A stretch of DNA of 64,000 nt, taken from positions 361,001 through 425,000 of the forward strand of contig JAEMWC010000024.1 in assembly GCA_016490735.1 (NCBI GenBank). Direction: 5' to 3'. This document shows, piece by piece, positions 26,703 to 37,090 of this stretch. The position numbers and the translations under genes were made by a program. The DNA is from Pachyseris speciosa (lineage: Eukaryota > Cnidaria > Anthozoa > Scleractinia > Pachyseridae). The notes under the pieces were generated by a model. The model made no database searches, was not told the DNA's origin, and saw only the letters and a program-made list of their open reading frames with translations. Position 1 is the stretch's first letter. Every line of letters begins with the position of its first letter.

Positions 26703-29700
26703 CAATCCACACAGACCGTCTTTATTTGTGGCACTTTCTCTACAGCTATACCTTTAACAAAAGGTTGTTTTAACTTTAATTTTTATGGTTTCAGCACCTG
26801 CAACGCAGGCAAGGTTGTATGATATTGTTGATTTTGACAGACTGTAGTTATATACCCTATACAGCTAGCTAGTAAGTAGTTTGCAGGGAAGGTGATTGTT
26901 AGAGGGATGCAAATTTTTTGAGTCCCTAAGGGCCAAGCCCTACTAAAGAGAATCTTAAGCAAGGTGTGTGCAATAAGAAATTGTTGCCACAGTAAGAGTC
27001 CCCACACTAGCAAATGAAAAGATGTTAGACATACTGCTTGAGGTGGAAGTAGAAGCTGTTCACACTTACCAGATAGATCTAAAGGTGATAAATCTAAGAA
27101 AGGTATGTAAGTGTAAATGCTTCAAAAAGAGCCAAGATCAATCTAAACTAGATCAACTCAGGAAAAGGTCTGGGATCAGTCAGATTTGACTTTATTTAGG
27201 TCCATCTAAATTGGTAAGTGGAAACATCCCCAAAGACTAGGTTGAATACACTTCCTGTATCAGAAGTAATCCTGTCTTTGAAGAAAAAACTGCCTGACTA
27301 AGAATCCCAGCTCTTGGCAATGTAAAGATGTCATATATGGTATATGTTGAATTGACCCTCACAAGATGGCTGACTGGTTGTAATAAATAACTTATTATAA
27401 TTATTTATAACATTAAGTCAACCATTTCAATGCTGCCACAAAGCTCAAAATCCCCAGTTTTAGAGATTGCATTCAGTGTACTGTAACTTACAAAGCAACT
27501 TGGTTGTGTATAGACGTACTTACCCGTCGAATAAATCCTGTAACCAAGCCATAGAGGAGAAAAGAACAGTAATACATTAGTAAAACAGTATGCTAGTCTG
27601 TATGAAAAAATGTTGATTTGGATGGCACAACACAAGTTAGATTGAAATGACAGCATCTCTGCTTATATGTGGAATTGAAAGATATGCCGATGTCAACCAA
27701 CATTTATAAACATCTTTTCCTCCGGGGAAAATTGTTGGTAAGTGGTTTTGTCAACCCAAGCATGTAAAAGTTTACTTTACATGCTATATAATCATGTTCG
27801 CCTGACCCTTGATTCTAGGGTTTGATTTTCTAGGGATGTTGACAGGGGATATGCATTGAGAAGTATGGATACTTCAAACCTTTAAACCAGCTTCTCTAGG
27901 ACTAATTTGTTTAAATTTAGCTTTATGAGGAGAATAGTTGGGGAATGGAAGTCTCCCTCTTGACAATAGAGAAGCATCATCTGTGGCAGATTTTAAGTCC
28001 AAGGTTTCTACTTTTTTAACTCTTTGAATTTCTGTATATACATTGTACATTATACATTCTGTATATTAGTAGGTCTATAGATAGATTGGAGTTTCCTCCT
28101 AGAATGGTGCTGCAGCGCTTTTTGAGGATTCTTCCCATTTCAACACATTATCACATTTTTATTGTTGTTGTTGTTGAAATAAAACTGAATTAAAACTATA
28201 CAAGCTATGTACTCTCTTTGAATCATATGAAATTGAAGGAAAAAAGGTTGCTTTGTAAGGTCTTGCTCAAGATGACTTGGTGACATCATATCAGTAATTA
28301 ATGGTCCCAGTGTTGCTTAGCCTGCAAGCAAGCTCTCTACTGGGGTCTCACACAGGATTAATTTCAGGCACGAGTCGAGAGTGAAGCAAGACTAGTAGTG
28401 AGAGGATTGGGGCAGGGGTGAGAGAATGAGAGCTTGCCATGATGACTGGAGAATTTTCATTTCCCCTTCGCCTGGGCAAAGGGAAATGCCATAATGGCTG
28501 AAAAATGACATACTATCAATCATGATCAATGACAGCCTTGCTCGACCTGCCGCAAATTTTAAACATGGGGACATGTGGAAATAATATCAGAATTCACTCC
28601 CAAAAAGAAAGCCCAGCATGGAAGAAAAGTTCCTTTTTTTCCTCCGCTGAAGGGTTTCTGTTGACTCTGTGGTTCTTTTAAAGTTGACAAAAGTCCAATG
28701 CCAAAGCCAGGCCCATCACTTCAGAAAAGAAAATCTGTCTCAACCAGCTCAGCTCGGCTCGATGGTCAGTGTTGTCCTAGCAAAGCTTTGCACAACTTCA
28801 CAGTTTGTTAACAGTGAGATATTTCTCTGCATATACAAATAGATCAGTTGCTTAGCAGCTTATTGACAGCAAAATATTCCTCTGTATATGAAATGGGTTA
28901 GTTACTTTGCAGTTTGTTAAATGTGAAATATTCCTCTGTACATATGAATGGAGCAGTTACATGGGCATTCATAACTCAACTGCTACTTCATTAATATTGT
29001 AAGTTGCATGACAAGCAGTCTGGCAACGTCCCCCAGCCTGTGTTGTAATGCCCATTTCATTATTTCTTAGAAAATGAGCAATTAGAAATATGAAATATTA
29101 TAAATGTAGACTGTTCACAGTCCTCTATTTTTTCGTGAGATTGTCGAGATCAAGAGCGTTTTACCGAGTGTCAAATCTACTTAGGGGGTGGGGGACGATT
29201 TGGGAGGAAGCAAGAAAAATAAAGGGACTGTGATAACATCACTGCGACTCCTGTTCAGGGGTTGTGACAGGAATTTAATGCCTATCCTCATTTATTAAGT
29301 AACAAACTCCGCGTCTGATAAAAAACATGGCAAATGAAAATACCCAGACAGACATTTGATACATCAATGTCGCGTGATCTCAAAACATCGTTTTCCAATG
29401 GAGGCGGTGAACACGCATGCTCTCTCCAACACCAAAAAAAACAAAAAAAGGTTAAACCACCAGCTAAGAAGCCAGATATTTCTATTTTGTGTCGTATTTG
29501 TTACGTTGATTTTACGTCTTCTGGCAGATACCGTGTTTTTGCGGAGAATTTGTTTAAAATTCTGCAGAAATTGGAAGTACAGCACTCCCCTTGTCGACCT
29601 GCTTGGAAAGCATGTTGGAGTACTACAAAATTTAGTGTTGCCGTGAAAGTTAATACCTTTGGTTCAGTTGATGCCATTTAAACAATTTTCCCCTCATCTG

Positions 29701-31899
29701 AAAGGTTAAAACATCAACTTTTCAGAATCCGAGATGATTTTTGAATTGCTTTTGAAACAAAAGATCTGCCTTCGTGAAAGTGCTGTATTTCACCATTCAG
29801 TGACATGCAGTTACATTCCCCTTAGGTGTAAAAAACTTTATTCCTTCAATTCAAAATGTTATATACCAAAACAAACTACAAACAATGACGGTTACCACTA
29901 TCAGAACTGTTTTTGATGTAAGTTAAAGAGAAATCCAAAAGTTCTATTTGAGTATGTAACATTGTTTGCGAGTAAGAGAGAAATGACACTATGGTGAGTA
30001 TTAAATAAATTTACTGTTGCCGCGAAAATTAATATCTTTGGTACAGTTGATGCCATTTAAATAATTTTCCCCTCATCTGAAAGCTCAAAACATCTATTTT
30101 TCAGAATGTCCTTCAAGGCTTCGCTGGATTTCTCAAGACCCTTGGCTGTTATGCCAAAAGCGTTGTAGTTTACTTGCTCTTCCACAATGCTGCGAAGCCG
30201 GATGACCAGTGACCCCGCCATTTCTTTTGCAATGACAAAGCTTTGATATATTAAGCTTTTCCCGAAGCCAGTAGGTAGTACAGCAATCATCTTTGCCATC
30301 CAGCAAATGTTTCAACGCTTCTTCTTGTTTGTCCTTCAAAACTAAACCTCCAAGGCACTTAGTTAATCTGTCTAAAAATTGATTCCCTGCAGGCGAGAGC
30401 CATTTTTAGAACTGTCGACTTGTCAATGGCTTGTCACTGTAAGCCAACGTGTTGTCAACACAAATTAACCTCTATTGTTTAATGACCAATCAGATGGTTG
30501 CATTGCTGGAGCAACGCGCTCCTTGAACGCGAGTCGCAGTGATGTTATTATAGTCCCTCTATTTTTCTCGCGCCCCTCCCCCTAGAGATATGTAATCCCC
30601 GACGCCCGCTGACTCGGTACATTTGAAAATCAAGATGGACGCCATTAACGGTAAGACTCGCTTGATCTTGACAATCTCACGGAAAAATAGAGGACTGTGA
30701 ACAGTCTATTATAAATATTACTTTAGAGTTCATTAATGGCGAAGTATTCTTTTGTTTGTTTGAATGGATCAGTTACTTCAAAGTTTATAATTAAATGCAA
30801 AATATTCTTTTCTTCTCAAAAAACAAGAAAGAATTTTTACCGTGGCTGTAAGTTAGGAGGCCCTGCCAGGGTAAATTCCAACAAGCGACATGGCTCAACA
30901 AGTAGTGACAGTGCATAAAATGAAATTCCAACAAGAGACACCATTCCTGGCAAAATTCCGACAGTGATATCAAGACCAAGAATTAATTAGCAATTTAAAC
31001 ACCAACACAGATGATTTTAAAATTCAGGCAAGAGCGACATGGGACCCTCCCCTGGCAGAGCCTCACTTAGTGTTCTTTCCAAAATACAAGCAAGTCTTCC
31101 ATGTTACTTGGAACTGCTCATGCAGCTTGATTGAAAAATGGCTATAGAATTTCATACTTCTGATGGAGTTTAATCCATCACCTCACTGTCCTGCGGTTTC
31201 CGAGGAGGAAATGAAAATTCTTCAGTCATTACGGCAAGCTTTCCTTCTCTCGCCCTCACCCCAATCTTCTCGCTGCTGGCTTCTTTTGTCACTCACGCCC
31301 GAAACAATTCTCACATGAGACGCCAATAGAGAGCTTGCTTGCAGGCCAAGTGTTGCTAGGTAACAAACAGGTCTTCAGGATGCAGGCAAACACAGAGATC
31401 AACCAAGAAATACATTTTGATACAAAAACATTGCATAATCATCACACTAAACAATGGTAATAGGACTGAGTGGAGTCCTATTCGGTCTGTAATCATACGA
31501 GTGATTTGCAAAATCAGACAACCGCGAAGCGGGAGTCTGATTTGGTAATCACTAGTATGATTACAAACAGAATTGGACGACACAAAGTTCTGTTACCAAT
31601 TAATCAAAACTATGACAAACTTAGAGAAACGAACTAGCCGTCGGTTGAGTGTTAAACGGTTACACATAGTTATGAATTCTGAAAAACAATAGTTTACTCA
31701 ACAAAATGCACAACAACAGCGCGCGCAAAATGATGCATACTTTTTAATTACAGAGAAATGATGCATAAACTGTCCTATTACACTGTCCAATTACAAGCAT
31801 GACGCATACACTGTCCTATTAGTGCTCAAATCGGGTTGCTGATGACCAATCGCGTTCGAGAATTTTGTTATAGTTTTGATTAGTAATGGTAATAGGACT

Positions 31900-31944
<45 letters not shown>

Positions 31945-34900
31945 TGGCCGAGTGTGTAGCGTGAGGCTGATTTGAAATCATGAGCACGATTACCCCGAAT
32001 TGTACGACACGAAGTCCGATTACCAATTAATTGTGTCAATAACAAAATGCGAGAAACTCTAGTGGTCAACTTTTTTAATTGTAAAATGTATATTTGTACA
32101 AAATAACCAACGGAAATTGTTGCTATTTTACAAAGCGCGAAAATTGACAACTGACACGACATGGCAGCCACTGCTCAACATACCCAAATAAGGGAACTGT
32201 CTGATTTGGCCTGTCCGATTACAAGTGTTTGTAATCGCACAGCTCAAATCGGACAGTTTGGACCTGAAGCAGTCAATTAAGACACAAATAAAGGCTGTTA
32301 CGAACCAATCACATTCGAGCATTTTGTTATTGACACAATTGAAGGGCTGGGGGCATAAACTGCCTATGTGTAATTTTCGGCCGTTTTTTTAGTTCGCTTG
32401 GATTTGTCCAAATTTTTGCATGTGAACTGCATTTTGATTCAAAAACATTGTCCCGTATTTTTTTCACCGATTTCGTTTTCGTTTTCAAGAAATAACGTAT
32501 GCAAAAAAAAAAAAACACCTAAAACTCCACATAGGCAGTTTATGCCCCCAGCCCTTCATATGGTGGAGTATGCTAATTAACAATGCCCAAGGGTATTCTT
32601 TGAGTGAAAGACTAAGCGCCAAATGCTCGTAACCGATTTAAGAGAACACAGAATGTTTCTGTTCAGTTAGACGTAATGCGCAATGTGTCGTTTTTGCTTA
32701 ATCATAACACTCGACAAGCTCGCTTGGCTTGGCACGAAAACAGTGCACAATATTCGTGGTTGACTTAAAGAAAAACAGCACACAGTAGCCTTGGTTAATC
32801 TCAGGTCAGCACGCAAAGATTTTGTCTGACCTGAAAACAGCACTCACTCCGAAGAGATTCAGGGTTATTGTTGGGTTTAGGTTGGACTTAACATTAGGGT
32901 TAGAGCGTTGGCTAGGGCTAGGGATAGGGTTAGGGACATGGTTAGGGTTAGTGTTGATGTTAACATCAACGCTAGCGTTAAAGTGCAGTTGTTTGAGTCC
33001 GAATCAGCTTGACTTTGACAGAAATACTTAACTCTTTTGTGAGATTAACTTGGCTCCAAAACGTAAAAAAAATTTGCATGAAATTCAATCCCTTTATCAC
33101 GCGTGATGGATTGTTTCATCACAATGAATGTAGTCGCGCACAAATGTTTATCTCACGTGAGAATACTTTTTGCTGTAGTTTATTAGCCTCCATAGAAGCA
33201 AAAAACCGAGGCAATCAACCCAAAAGTGATTTATGTGTTAAAATTCGGCAGCGTGTTTACCAAATATTCATTCTCACTTGTTCATCAGTCACGGATATGT
33301 TACGAACCACCAAGCGCGGATGTTACAGCAGTTCACCGGTTTTGCAGAGGTTGTGGGTTCGAATCCCGTACAAGCTTTTTTTTCGTTTTGTTTTGTTTTT
33401 GTTTTTGCTTTTTTTTTTGGTTCCACTACTGCTTAAGTTGTGTTCATAACTGCGGCGATCGTTCACATTATCATCCATTGTTTACATACATCTGATTCAC
33501 ACAGACGAATCGTGAGGAGTACCGCTTAATATTGCTTTGAATGTTTGCCGTGCGCGCCAATGCAACTTTTCCATGGATTGTGTTCAAGATACTCATCAAA
33601 AATGGGCAGACTTCACTTCGTGCCGAATGAATTCTCGGTAGCCTTTCCAAAGTTCGACCAACTATTTCATGGCTAACAGTAAAAGCAAGCTGGGATTTCA
33701 TGTCACGAGTGGTTTCAAAAAATGTGCTCTTCAAAATTAATGAACAATGGAAACCTCGGTGCAGCAGCTAGACAGTTTTCAAAGTCATTTATAAGGTAGA
33801 GTTTTTACTGGAAACAAGTAATAATCTGCCCCAACCCACCGCCCCCCGCGAGAGGTGTTGACTTCAGACAGCGCCCTCTTTGACCGCAATGAATTCTGGG
33901 ATCATTGTCTGCTCCAAGTGCGAAGAACAAGACTCTTCAAACATACACTTTTCGCCTATAAGTCCAAAAACCACTCTCGCTTTCCCAGCTTTTAGCACCG
34001 CAACCTTTGAGAAATGGACCAAGACTAGCAACGACGCGCCACTTTTGAGACGAGAGTTGTTTTCAGACTTTTTCCGCCTGGCTTCTACTCTGCACTCCAA
34101 AACGCTAATATCTCATTGTGATTTGGTAAGCACAGAGAAAACGCTAACTGAATTCTTTCAGAAGCGTTAAGAACTTGCGGATCTCCAGACTTTTCATGAC
34201 GTCTTTCGATCACCAGGCGGGAAGGCAAACCGATAATGCAGTTAATACGTAGCGATCCGCAGCTCCAGCACTCACGTAAGTTTCGTATCCGATGAGCTTA
34301 ATCGATGTTTTAACCGCCAAATTTATAGTCTACGTCACACTATCAAACATTCCTTTCTACCTGTCAATCATTTCACGTCCAGTTTTAGTTGTACTCTTCA
34401 CAAATGTTCACATAATTCACATATGAATATTAATACGGTACGCATACAAATGAGCTTAACTTCAATTGAAGGGCTGGGGGCATAAACTGCCTATGTGTAA
34501 TTTTCGGCCGTTTTTTTAGTTCGCTTGGATTTGTCCAAATTTTTGCATGTGAACTGCATTTTGATTCAAAAACATTGTCCCGTATTTTTTTTCACCGATT
34601 TCGTTTTCGTTTTCGAGAAATAACGTATGCAAAAAAAACACCTAAAACTCCACATAGGCAGTTTATGCCCCCAGCCCTTCAATTAAGCCTATAACAAGTA
34701 ATACATAACTGTGAAAACCAACAAACTATAAGTCAAGTACGTTAAGCTGAGGATGGGGTGTATAACGGGAGAATTAATCTCATAAATGCAGCAATAATTT
34801 TATTTACACTATGAAAAACGGCAGTTGGTGGTGAGAAAAGTTTGCTCCAGATGTGAATTAATTGTAATGAATTCATGACAGATTATTGTCATATTGAATA

Positions 34901-35362
34901 CGGAATTTGATTCAACTAAGTGATTTGGTGAGCAACCTCGATCGTGAAAAGTGAAATCAAATAAAACAAAGTACAGATGTTGAATAGCTGACATTCAAAC
35001 ATACCCAGTCGGATACTTTTGTCGTCGAAGCTAATGATTCGATCATGATAAGCCTCGCTCGAACCTTGATACTCGACATCAGAACGAATCGGAGCATAGC
35101 TTGGGGGCGCAACTGGAGCGGTCGGTTGTGGTTGGTACGGATTCGGCGCTAAACCTGCTGGCTTTCCACCGGCTACAGCATTATCGTATGACGGCGGAGG
35201 GGGGAACGCAGGGTTGGGAATAGTTTCCACTGGTGGTGGATAAGCTGCTTGATTCGAGTAACCGGACCCGTAGTTGAACGCTGGTGGTGGGTACTGATTC
35301 AGCTGTTGCTGGGGTGGATATGGCGCAGTATTGCTCGGTGGATACGGCGGGTTCGACGACAT
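21187..35362 (-). CDS. GRINA: GRINA/TMBIM3-like Bax-inhibitor-1 family protein
   Basis: Seven-transmembrane protein of the lifeguard/TMBIM family, known from ER/Golgi membranes in calcium handling and protection from cell death. Coding exons (minus): 35005-35362, 27524-27537, 26525-26589, 25827-25880, 24997-25047, 24348-24387, 23600-23637, 22567-22612, 22316-22357, 22118-22216, 21813-21860, 21187-21336; 1005 nt, 334 aa, every phase matching. Residues 1-119 form the Pro/Tyr-rich cytosolic N-terminus (YPPSNTAPYPPQQQ and similar), then DKSIRLGFIRRVF starts the membrane domain. Other markers: CCDSVRRSYPANL, SFHQTN, VMIFACQTKFDFT, and the family C-terminal LAYDVQLVMGGRKYELSPEEYIFA with the conserved acidic residues. 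Exon 2 is only 14 nt. Intron 1 is 7.5 kb and consists largely of nested mobile elements. Orthology to GRINA rather than TMBIM1 or FAIM2 rests on the FIRRVF..LMLQLLTT segment and is likely, not certain. Confidence 0.93.
21412..21531. mobile_element. CCAGTTGCTC MITE
   Basis: Ends GGGTCCAGTTGCTCAAAGC and, reverse complemented, GAGCCCAGTTGCTCGAAG, with GGTTAGCACTAACC palindromes inside. The relative at 35668-35904 has the same ends. In the last intron of the GRINA-like gene. Confidence 0.65.
23781..23958. mobile_element. pogo/Tigger-like MITE with TA duplication
   Basis: Left CAGTGGATCCTTGATTT and right (reverse complement) CAATGGAACCTCGATTTAAC, flanked by TA on both sides (23779-23780, 23959-23960). 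178 bp, no coding capacity; termini resemble pogo/Tigger ends. Confidence 0.7.
25474..25776. mobile_element. AGCCTGGTTCACAC MITE, TTA duplication
   Basis: Termini AGCCTGGTTCACACTTGT invert at both ends and are flanked by TTA (25471-25473 and 25777-25779), fitting a Harbinger-type 3-bp duplication. The interior consists mostly of many copies of AAGCATAAGC/GCTTATGCTT in both orientations. Confidence 0.75.
26642..26700. repeat. (AAT)n microsatellite
   Basis: A T-run followed by about 16 AAT units, intron 2 of the GRINA-like gene. Confidence 0.9.
29106..30708. mobile_element. nested DNA transposon carrying helicase fragment
   Basis: Inverted termini TAGACTGTTCACAGTCCTCT continue with ATTTTT(T/C)CGTGAGATTGTC for about 48 bp at both ends. 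An 8-bp duplication TTATAAAT flanks it (29098-29105, 30709-30716), fitting hAT- or P-type integration. It sits inside the MULE-like element. An internal ~80-bp direct duplication (29635-29715 and 30008-30095) includes GTTGATGCCATTTAAA. Contents: a frame-broken RecQ-like helicase piece on the minus strand and, at 29400-29640 on the plus strand, open frames with a CRICYVDF Cys-x2-Cys stretch that may be a decayed zinc-binding exon. Confidence 0.75.
30057..30345 (-). pseudogene. RecQ-like helicase N-terminal fragment, frameshifted
   Basis: Two overlapping minus frames read, in helicase order, KDKQEEALKHLLDGKD, then after a frame change IAVLPTGFGKSLIYQSFVIA (Walker A/motif I PTGFGKS) and SIVEEQVNYNAFGITAKGL (like motif Ia of RecQ proteins). 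The frame change falls between GKD and IAV. Only motifs 0-Ia are present, about 90 residues; the rest of a helicase is absent. Likely a captured host or transposon gene piece, non-functional. Confidence 0.7.
31454..32340. repeat. two tandem ~440-bp repeat units
   Basis: Units 31454-31885 and 31886-32340 both begin ATGGTAATAGGACTGAGTGG, hold a ~150-bp imperfect inverted repeat ending in GTTACCAATTAAT or the like, and close with CCAATC(G/A)C(G/A)TTCGAG followed by an inverted match to the region after the first half. The two units are diverged and probably represent related miniature elements inserted side by side or duplicated. Confidence 0.55.
32341..32557. mobile_element. GAAGGGCTGGGGGC MITE, copy 1
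   Basis: 217 bp with ~28-bp inverted termini GAAGGGCTGGGGGCATAAAC. Near identical to the copy at 34468-34680; the differences noticed are A/T run lengths and very few substitutions. No clear target duplication at this copy. Confidence 0.8.
32866..32955 (+). repeat. degenerate telomere-like (TTAGGG) tract
   Basis: About seven GGGTTTAGG/ATTAGGG/GGGTTAGG units interspersed with GGCTAGGGC variants, followed by the palindrome TTGATGTTAACATCAA. Metazoan telomere motif, but too degenerate and short to be a chromosome end; interstitial repeat. Confidence 0.6.
33325..33388 (+). repeat. tRNA-like B-box remnant
   Basis: GTGGGTTCGAATCCCGT resembles a tRNA T-arm/B box and is followed 8 bases later by a T-run. 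The upstream part does not fold into a clear D-arm or anticodon arm, so a decayed tRNA or SINE head is likelier than a gene. Confidence 0.35.
34468..34680. mobile_element. GAAGGGCTGGGGGC MITE, copy 2
   Basis: 213 bp, the second near-identical copy, same orientation as the one at 32341. Flanked by AATT on both sides (34464-34467 and 34681-34684), a possible target-site duplication. Confidence 0.8.
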
Positions 35363-35667
35363 AGCCAGCTGTCGGACTAGGAACGTTTACGGCAGAGAGG
35401 ACCAGTTGATAACCCTTCGCGGATTGCGAGAAAATACGGCAGACTGAAGTCGCCAGGTGCTGCAGCTCCATTTAGCTCATGACGTAAGTCACGTGGGTTC
35501 AAGTATTACGACACGTTATAGGTCCGCAAACACACATCAGTGAAGCAGAAAATTGAACAGACACTGAATGGAAAGCTATATTGAAAAAGAGTAATAATGT
35601 GTAGTTGAAAATACTTTAAAAATATACTGACAATTTGCATGGTTACAGCCTCCAATTTTTCGAGTTC
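35363..35667. promoter_or_regulatory. upstream region of GRINA-like gene
   Basis: Holds the 5' UTR/promoter side of the GRINA-like gene by position; no clear TATA box or other element is recognised. Confidence 0.4.
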
Positions 35668-35904
35668 AGGGCCCAGTTGTTCAAAGCATGATTAAGCTAA
35701 TCACGCCGGGTTAGAGTGAGCATTGAGTCCAGTATAGTTTCTGTTCAATAACAACGTATCTAAAGCTTTTCACCCTTAGGTTTTGAATGGAATTTAACTT
35801 AACCTTAAGCGTAAACATTGATTTAAAAAGACCTTCTCAAAGAGCGAGATGAAAACTTTCTAATACTGGGTTAGCGTTAATATGCTTTCGAACAACCAGG
35901 CCCA
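35668..35904. mobile_element. CCAGTTGTTC MITE
   Basis: Termini GGGCCCAGTTGTTCAAAGC and, reverse complemented, GGGCCTGGTTGTTCGAAAGC; same family as the element at 21412-21531 but longer inside. Confidence 0.65.
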
Positions 35905-36087
35905 GATTAATACCGATTTTCCTAATTTCCTTCCTTCAAACTTTTTCCCGTCGGCCTGAGGCTGTTCCGCTTGGAAGAAACGACACAGTAGAATGGAATC
36001 CCTGCGGTTGCCAGTGATCAGAGTGTTTCAATACGCTTTGAGTTGGCAATCTGTATCATTATATATGAAAGAAGAGGCTAAACTACT

Positions 36088-36490
36088 CCCGGGGGAGTAC
36101 TCCCAGAAAAATTGGGTGGCGGTGTGCGGCTCGCTTCCTGAAACCCTTACCCCATTTCAGACCAAAATCTGCGATTTTCCCTACCCTATTTCAGACCTGA
36201 CTAAAAATTTGATACCCTATTTCAGACCTATTTCACGTACACAGTTGGCTTAAACATAATTAAAAGACAAAAAAGAAGGGCTTTTGTTGATGATCTTATC
36301 GGCTAAAGATGAAGAAGTAGCTTCTTCTAAAAAAAACATACCGAATTCAAGACAAGAGCGCGCACAAACCATACCCTATTTCAGACAAAAATGGTCAAAA
36401 TGGATATTTCAGACCAAAACGACTAAACAAACCATACCCTTTGGGGCCGCACATACCTATATAGCTCATATAAGGCAGTACCGCCCGGGA
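36088..36490. mobile_element. GGGGAGTACTCCC element, copy A
   Basis: Ends around CCCGGGGGAGTACTCCC and CCCGGGAAACTACTCC; the interior holds many TACCCTATTTCAGACC units and AAGAAGGGCTTTTGTTGATG. It is the inverted relative of the element at 42375-42911. Non-coding. Confidence 0.65.
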
Positions 36491-37075
36491 AACTACTCCA
36501 CCTCGTTTTCAATTATCTCTCAAGAAAGAAGACAAGAAACAACAACATTATAATTAAAGCGTTGGCAATTAATCGGATCAATTGAAATCATGGTCTCTGG
36601 CCTGTACAGATTCTTGGTACAAAAGGAAAATTTAAAGCTCAAGCATGCTCCGTTATCGTGGCAACATCACTTCCGGAAATGGTTAAAGCGAAAGCTAAAC
36701 GTGTAAACTTTTCGCCTTGCAGTCATCACATCCCAGACAGTCCGACCAGGGGAGTTGCTGACAAATTTTAATTTTACAAAATGTCAGAAAAATAAAGAGG
36801 TTATTTGTTTTAATCAGTTTTCACCAATTGCCATAAAGGGTATTTAATGTGACAAGTTGTTACCCATTTGTACAATATTGTTTATTTGAGTAAACTAAAG
36901 TACCCCGGGTGTGTGAAATGGCATGCAGCATCGCACGCAACCGGCTCAGTAAAAAATTTGCATCATGCCTTTCCATCCTGACCCTAAGACGACGAGCAAT
37001 CGCTAGATTACGGAACCGATCTCTTTAATTAGGTGCATAAACAGTTTTTTTTTATCTAGTTTATGGCAAATACTG
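36491..37075. other. no feature recognised
   Basis: About 585 bp without recognisable coding sequence or repeat structure on either strand. Confidence 0.4.
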
Positions 37076-37090
37076 TCGAACTTCCGGTAA

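Larger units (their letters stand above)
28318..31348. mobile_element. MULE-like element with ~160-bp TIRs and 9-bp TSD
   Basis: Termini TAGCCTGCAAGCAAGCTC (left) and TGGCCTGCAAGCAAGCTC (right, reverse complement) open inverted repeats that continue for about 160 bp to TTTTCATTTCC. A 9-bp duplication AGTGTTGCT flanks it (28309-28317, 31349-31357), which with the long inverted repeats points to a Mutator-like element. No MULE transposase seen; it hosts another element at 29106-30708, and has ~60-bp tandem units with AAATATTCCTCTG near 28800-28980. In intron 1 of the GRINA-like gene. Confidence 0.75.

Noticed and set aside
32866..32955. A telomere
   Set aside because: Units are degenerate, few, and embedded in a gene intron.
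33325..33388. A tRNA gene
   Set aside because: Only a T-arm-like segment is convincing; no D-arm, anticodon arm or acceptor stem could be paired.
33880..34170. 96-codon plus-strand frame with CSKCEEQ
   Set aside because: Single Cys-x2-Cys only, no family resemblance, inside a repeat-rich intron; an antisense frame of similar length also exists.
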